Assembly: GCA_030761205.1 (NCBI GenBank)
Contig: JAULJL010000021.1
Location: 11,885,160-11,949,159 of the forward strand
Length of the DNA stretch: 64,000 nt
DNA from: Fremontodendron californicum
Lineage: Eukaryota; Streptophyta; Magnoliopsida; Malvales; Malvaceae
Reading direction: 5' to 3'
Position 1 is the stretch's first letter; every line of letters begins with the position of its first letter. The position numbers and the translations under genes were made by a program. The notes under the pieces are model-generated. The model ran no database searches, had not been told where the DNA came from, and was given only the letters and a program-made list of their open reading frames with translations. This document shows positions 59,195 through 64,000 of the stretch, one piece after another.

Positions 59195-59690
59195 TTTGAG
59201 ATTTAATTTTAGTTTTAAAATTTTTATTTAAATTATGGAATTTGAAATATTACATCTTATCTGTATCCTTAACTACAAAATATTATATTGGAGGGAAACA
59301 TAAAAGAACATTATTTGTTAAAAATAATTTTAATTTTAAAATATATTAGAAAACTAAAATATTAATATAAAAAATATAAAAATCAAGTAATTGATCGAGT
59401 TCGAATTTGATATTTAGATATACCAATTGAGTTTGGTCTAAATCGTAATTGGTAAACATCTCTATTAAAAAAAGAAAAAGAAAATCTAATTTACTTATTA
59501 TGTAATCTATCATCGCATCACGAATAATAGTGTGGTTTATTCATTCATTATCGATAATCGTGTGATTTATTGATAATATTATTTTTTTTAACTTAATTAT
59601 CAAAATTCAATTTTTAATCGTGAAATAAAAAAAAAAAATTCTATCATCACATCGAATTAAATATTGGAAATAATGATATTCTGCTTGCAC

Positions 59691-62272
59691 TATGCTACTT
59701 GAGATGCAGTGGCTTAACGGGTTGAAATTAATTGATTGTTAGCTTTAATCTACTTGTTCATTGGTCGGGTCAGATTAAATTCAGGTCGAGTTTAGATAAG
59801 ATACTAACATATTTTATATTTGTCCAAGCTCAACCCTAATTGTCAAACGAGTACCCAGGCCTGCTCCGACTCATCCAATTTTTTTTTCAATTAAAAAAAT
59901 AATAAGTGTATTTAATATTAAGCATTATACTAAATAAAAGTCATATCACAGTATTTCAGTATCACACCAAATTTAAACAAGTTCATAAAATTAAAAATAC
60001 AAATAAGAACATGACCAACAACAAGTTTAATAATAGACACAAACTCATAATAGACTAGTTGAAGATGACCAATTTAATAAAATTTTCAAATTAATAATAG
60101 ACACATAGACTTCAAACTAGAAACCAGCAACAATGCCCTACAACAGTTTTAAAATTTATGGCATCAGTAACCACCAACTGTCCATTAATGCTTTTGTGCT
60201 TAAAATTTCCTTCCCTTTAACAATATATAAAAAGAAATAAAAGAAAAGAATTTAATTTAATTTAATTTAATTTGTGAGTGAGTGGGTGAGTGAACATTTA
60301 AATAGTGGTAATGTAATAAATAGAGGAAATAAGACAAAGCATAAGATCATAGCATCATAGATATTTAAATACTTAGTTTCAAACTAATTCAATAATTTTG
60401 AATAGTTTGATTAGCATGATCACACAAAATACAACATAGATAATACTACTTTTTTTTAAGGCTCTAAATCATGCTATTATGGATGCAAAAGAACTGTTAA
60501 TGCTAAAGATCAAGTGTTCCAAAAACAATATCTAGTGTTTGAGAAGAAATTTTGATGGAAACTCAAACTCATGCTGAGTTGTAGTAAGTTTGTTTTCCAT
60601 CAATATTCTGTCAATAAAATGATATCAGTTTGTAAGCCTGCTATGTTAGATATATAATAAAAAAACAACAACTTGATCAGTTTTCATGGAGGCATATATT
60701 TAGCCCTCCAAACTTGCAGAATCAAGTGCTGAAATATCTATAAAAAATGCATGGTATGACTTCCATTATAAAAGAGCTTCAACATGGCAATTTCATTAAA
60801 AAGTATTAACTTTTTTTTTTTATCAATTTTTATAGATAAAATTAAAAAGTTGAATTCTATTTTATTTTTTTTTAAAATAACAGGGTAAATCATGAAATAG
60901 AGATTTGATAAAATTAGCTCCTTGAATGAGTATTTAACCGTCCACAAATTGTAAGAAACTCCGGACACCTAACCATTTGTGTCCTTAACCTAAATAACTA
61001 AAGAATTTATCCTCACTTCCATTTTTTTAACAAACAAATTTTAGTAATTCATCTTATTAACCTTTTGACCAAGATAAATATTACAATCAAAATCAAATAA
61101 TTTTCAATATCTGTTGAATATTGAAAACATGAAAAAAATTAATAAAAAACCAATCATCTAAACAAATCAACATAAAATTGGACTAAATTCACGTATTTAA
61201 ACCTGAGACCTAAGGGTTTGAGAGCTTTTTAATTAAGACAAGATCTCATTCGTCATCTTATTAACCCTTTAAGTAACAATAAATAACTCCCTCTCCAAAG
61301 CAAGTTAAAATTTGTGGTTCCCATATATTAAACATGTATAATTATAAAAATAATATTATAATAATAAAAAACACTGTTCCGGGCCGGGCCGACCCAGAAC
61401 AGGATTTTGCCTGCCCAGGCCCGGCCCGTATTGGGCCGGGTTGGGCGGGTTGCTCGGCCCGTGAGCAGGTCTAATTATTCACTTGAAGACATAAGGATGA
61501 GTAATTTTTTTTATTATTGAAATTAAAAGTTCAACATTCTACTAATAGATCAATTATTGGCGGGAATAAATAATCTATATTTGACCTAATTGACTTATTA
61601 ATTCAATGGAGAGCTTTGTCTACTTTTTACCTCATAATATTTATGAAAGAATACTTAATATTCTTGACCTAGACTCTTGGGGTTGTACTGGTAAAGGCTA
61701 ACAAAGCTTTACTAGATGTGAGCCGAAATGGCCAATAACCTTCTAAGCTTGATCTCACTACAACAAACATTTCACTTTCAGGATACCTGGAAATACTAGC
61801 TTATCAAAATGAAAGCTGAAAGCTTTAGTTCCTTTTGACAAATGAATCTAGGCATAATTAAGCTAATAGCTAATGGAGCTAAATCTACACCTTTAAACAT
61901 TAACCATATCTTGTCATGACCAAATGTCCATATATGCATTGTGGTATCAGGTATATGAGCATGGAGTATGCAATGTATAAATGACAAATGTCTAAATAAC
62001 AAGTTAAAATTTAAATAGAAACATTACCAAAAAATATTCCAACAAGGTAGCCACCACAAACTATGTATTTATTATTGTATTTGTAAAAATAGTCAAAACA
62101 CTTACACATTATCTTGGTTTCAGACATCAGCAACATAATCCTTCTGCTTCTCTCTAGTCATAAGCCATGGATGACATCATTCTAAGAAGATTGAAGCATC
62201 AACACTTTAACATACTTCTCGATAACATCATTAATCAACCATTACAACACATCATCATAGTCTCCACTTTGT
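59691..62272. repeat. Downstream region of the DC1 type II copy, unit B
   Basis: Paralogue of 50501-52914. It differs by small indels and by a GC-rich insertion at 61343-61473. No gene seen. Confidence 0.75.
61343..61473. mobile_element. Small GC-rich insertion related to the TAGACCTGCTC MITEs
   Basis: Unit A reads TTATAATTATTCACTTG without it (52155-52170). Unit B has ~130 bp between TATAATTAT and ATTATTCAC, containing GGGCCGGGCCGACCCAG and ending CCGTGAGCAGGTCTA, the right terminus of the family at 38340. The left terminus is missing. Confidence 0.7.
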
Positions 62273-64000
62273 TCATCTTATACATTTAAAATGAACTGTA
62301 TAGTTGCATGTAGCACATTCAAGAGACAGATCTTGGCAAGGCTTATCACATTCAGCACATTCAGGATAATAGTAAATCTTCTGGACAAAAGTGAGGAGGT
62401 GAGGGTGACCCTTGTATGTGTACTTGCTCCCAATTTTGATAAATGGGAATTTTCCGAGAGCACATTCAGGATGAGCAAAAGTATCACAAATTGAGCAATG
62501 ATAAAACCAATGATTTGGATCTCTTTGTTCTTCACAAATATCACAGTAACATTGTTCTGGATCATCATTTCCGTCATGATAACTAAGTTTTAAGAAATGT
62601 GTATCACACTTATGTCGCACTGCAGGTGGAAGTGTAATGCATTACAGATGCAAAGTGTAATTGCAATTCTTAGTACATCTATATGCATAATTAATCTCAA
62701 CACCACAAGCAGTGCATTTCCCTTCATATTTGGGATCACGAAAGAGGAGGTGTTTGTGGTCTGGATATATGAGGGTATCAGAAATGTTGGCACATTTAAG
62801 ACAAAAAGATGCCTTACATTCATCACAGTTGTAGACAAACCACTGCAAAAGCGAGAACAATCATCAGATTCGAAAATACCATCTGATTTCAGGGTGTCGA
62901 GGTGTTGATGAGAGAAATGATTTCTTTTCCTTGGTAATTCAGCACAAGATTTATGGAGAAGGAAACCACATTCTGAACAATAGTAAAATGAATCCGAGAT
63001 GGATAGCGTACATCCATCACAATGTTTATCATCATTCTCATCGATCTTGTCTCCTAACATTAAGCAGTGTTCATGGCTGAAATGTTTTATCTTTACCGGA
63101 TCTCCACATTCATTCACCTCCATAATACAAGTGATGGAAGACTCTATAACTTCTGGCTCATCTTGATTTTCGAGATCAATTATGCAGTACAAATCATCAT
63201 CTTCAATAGCACAATTCACATGGACAATATAATTGCAATCGCGCTTCAAGCAATGATAGCTACCATACCTTGTTTTCACTTCTTGATAACAAATTTTACA
63301 ATCCTGCTTTTCAAGCTCCTCTTTTAGAACAAAGTACTTGTGGAAAACAGGATGATGAGCATGGCGTGTGATTTTGATTATGCGCGGCAGTGAAGTGCAC
63401 TTTGCATGGACTTGGAGGTGGTATATCAAACATATATATGAAACATAATTCCCCTCAGTACCACATGCATCACAAATAAATGGATCTTGTCTCCAAAACA
63501 AATTGAATGGGTGTTGATGATGAGTTTTATCTTCAATAATCAAGCTCGGCGAAACACAACTCATGTGAATATCAATATTGCAAAGAGAACAGTGACAGAA
63601 ATATCCAGCATGTTTAGCTTCGGAAAACTTACATAACATGTATTTGTAATCAAATCAAGAATAAGAGGGTGTATGTGGTTTCGGGGATAAGAGAGGTTAA
63701 TTTCAATGGGTAATTCAGCGCATTTCTTATGAAGATAAATGTCACAATCATCAGAAACATATACAGAATTGACCAATGGCTTGTCACAACCGATGCAACG
63801 AAAGTTTTCAAATTCATTTGTATGATTCTGAATGAAGATCAAAGGACGTGGGTGGGCATCATGTGTGAATGTTTGAGAATTTTCATCATGTGAAACTAAA
63901 GCACAGTTAATATCAAGGAGAAAATAGCAGACAGAACACTGATAACCAATTATTTTATCTCCTTTTCCGCATAAGCAACAATACTGAAAGTGCCTCCACG
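62273..64000 (-). pseudogene. DC1-domain gene, type II copy of unit B, frameshifted, runs off the window
   Basis: Near-identical paralogue of 52915-54933, but broken. Compared with that gene there is a one-base loss near 62838-62842 (ACAAACCACTG versus ACAAAACCGCTG). A GAA codon has become TAA at 62644-62642 (LHL-stop-CITLPP). Another frame change lies near 63640-63650, where the reading moves from HPLILD to MLCKFSEAKHAGYF. The last module (CDKPCQDLSLECATCNYTVH) ends at a TGA at 62273. The 5' end lies beyond 64000: the frame is still open at the edge with HFQYCCLCGKGDKIIGYQCS. Probably a pseudogene. Confidence 0.85.

Larger units (their letters stand above)
55718..59690. repeat. Type I upstream region and spacer, unit B
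   Basis: Paralogue of 46264-50500. Contains a TAGATCTGACAATTC .. AATTGTCAGATCTA repeat (about 56468-56703), a microsatellite (57634-57702) and the Helitron (57729-59194). No gene seen. Confidence 0.75.

Overview
The window is plant nuclear DNA from a eudicot. It is very AT-rich, has short exons with GT..AG introns, and carries typical plant transposable elements (Ty1/copia, a Ty3/gypsy-type long LTR, a plant LINE, a Helitron and many MITEs). The lineage cannot be fixed from the sequence. Only three genes look intact: a nine-exon shugoshin gene at the left end (+), a two-exon DUF1635 coiled-coil gene near 27.5-28.6 kb (+), and a single-exon DC1-domain (Cys/His-rich C1-like) gene at 52.9-54.9 kb (-). 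The rest is transposons and decayed DC1 copies.

Left part (2.9-18.3 kb): a nested transposon stack. A short Mutator-like repeat, flanked by the 9-bp duplication ATTGGATAT (5907-5915 and 18256-18264), was split by a minus-strand copia element (6407-18209) whose two LTRs lie at 6407-7377 and 17201-18209. The copia body was in turn interrupted by a solo LTR (11389-12333) inside gag and by two copies of a Harbinger-type MITE (10117-11111 and 15375-16599) with TWA target duplications. Gag, protease, integrase and RNase H remnants can still be read. Most of the reverse transcriptase is missing.

Middle (18.3-40.3 kb): AT-rich intergenic DNA with several MITE families, the DUF1635 gene, and a 4774-bp single LTR (32375-37148, perfect TATCA duplication) of probable Ogre/Tat gypsy type. 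Pieces at 29.7-30.6 and 31.7-32.2 kb match the flanks of the DC1 genes further right. They look like the edges of older DC1 units.

Right part (40.3-64.0 kb): a DC1 gene array on the minus strand. A two-gene segment has been tandemly duplicated: a 'type I' DC1 gene with its upstream region, followed by a 'type II' DC1 gene. Unit A holds a decayed type I gene (40.6-43.5 kb plus its start at 46.26 kb, split by a Mutator-like element that itself contains a truncated LINE) and the intact type II gene. Unit B holds only an ~80-bp remnant of the type I gene (55.64-55.72 kb) and a frameshifted type II copy running off the window (62.3-64.0 kb). Comparing the two units exposes insertions that postdate the duplication. 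The clearest is a 1466-bp Helitron (57729-59194) carrying about eight ~120-bp tandem repeats. Others are a GGTACCG-rich hAT-like element (47921-48577) and a small GC-rich insertion (61343-61473).
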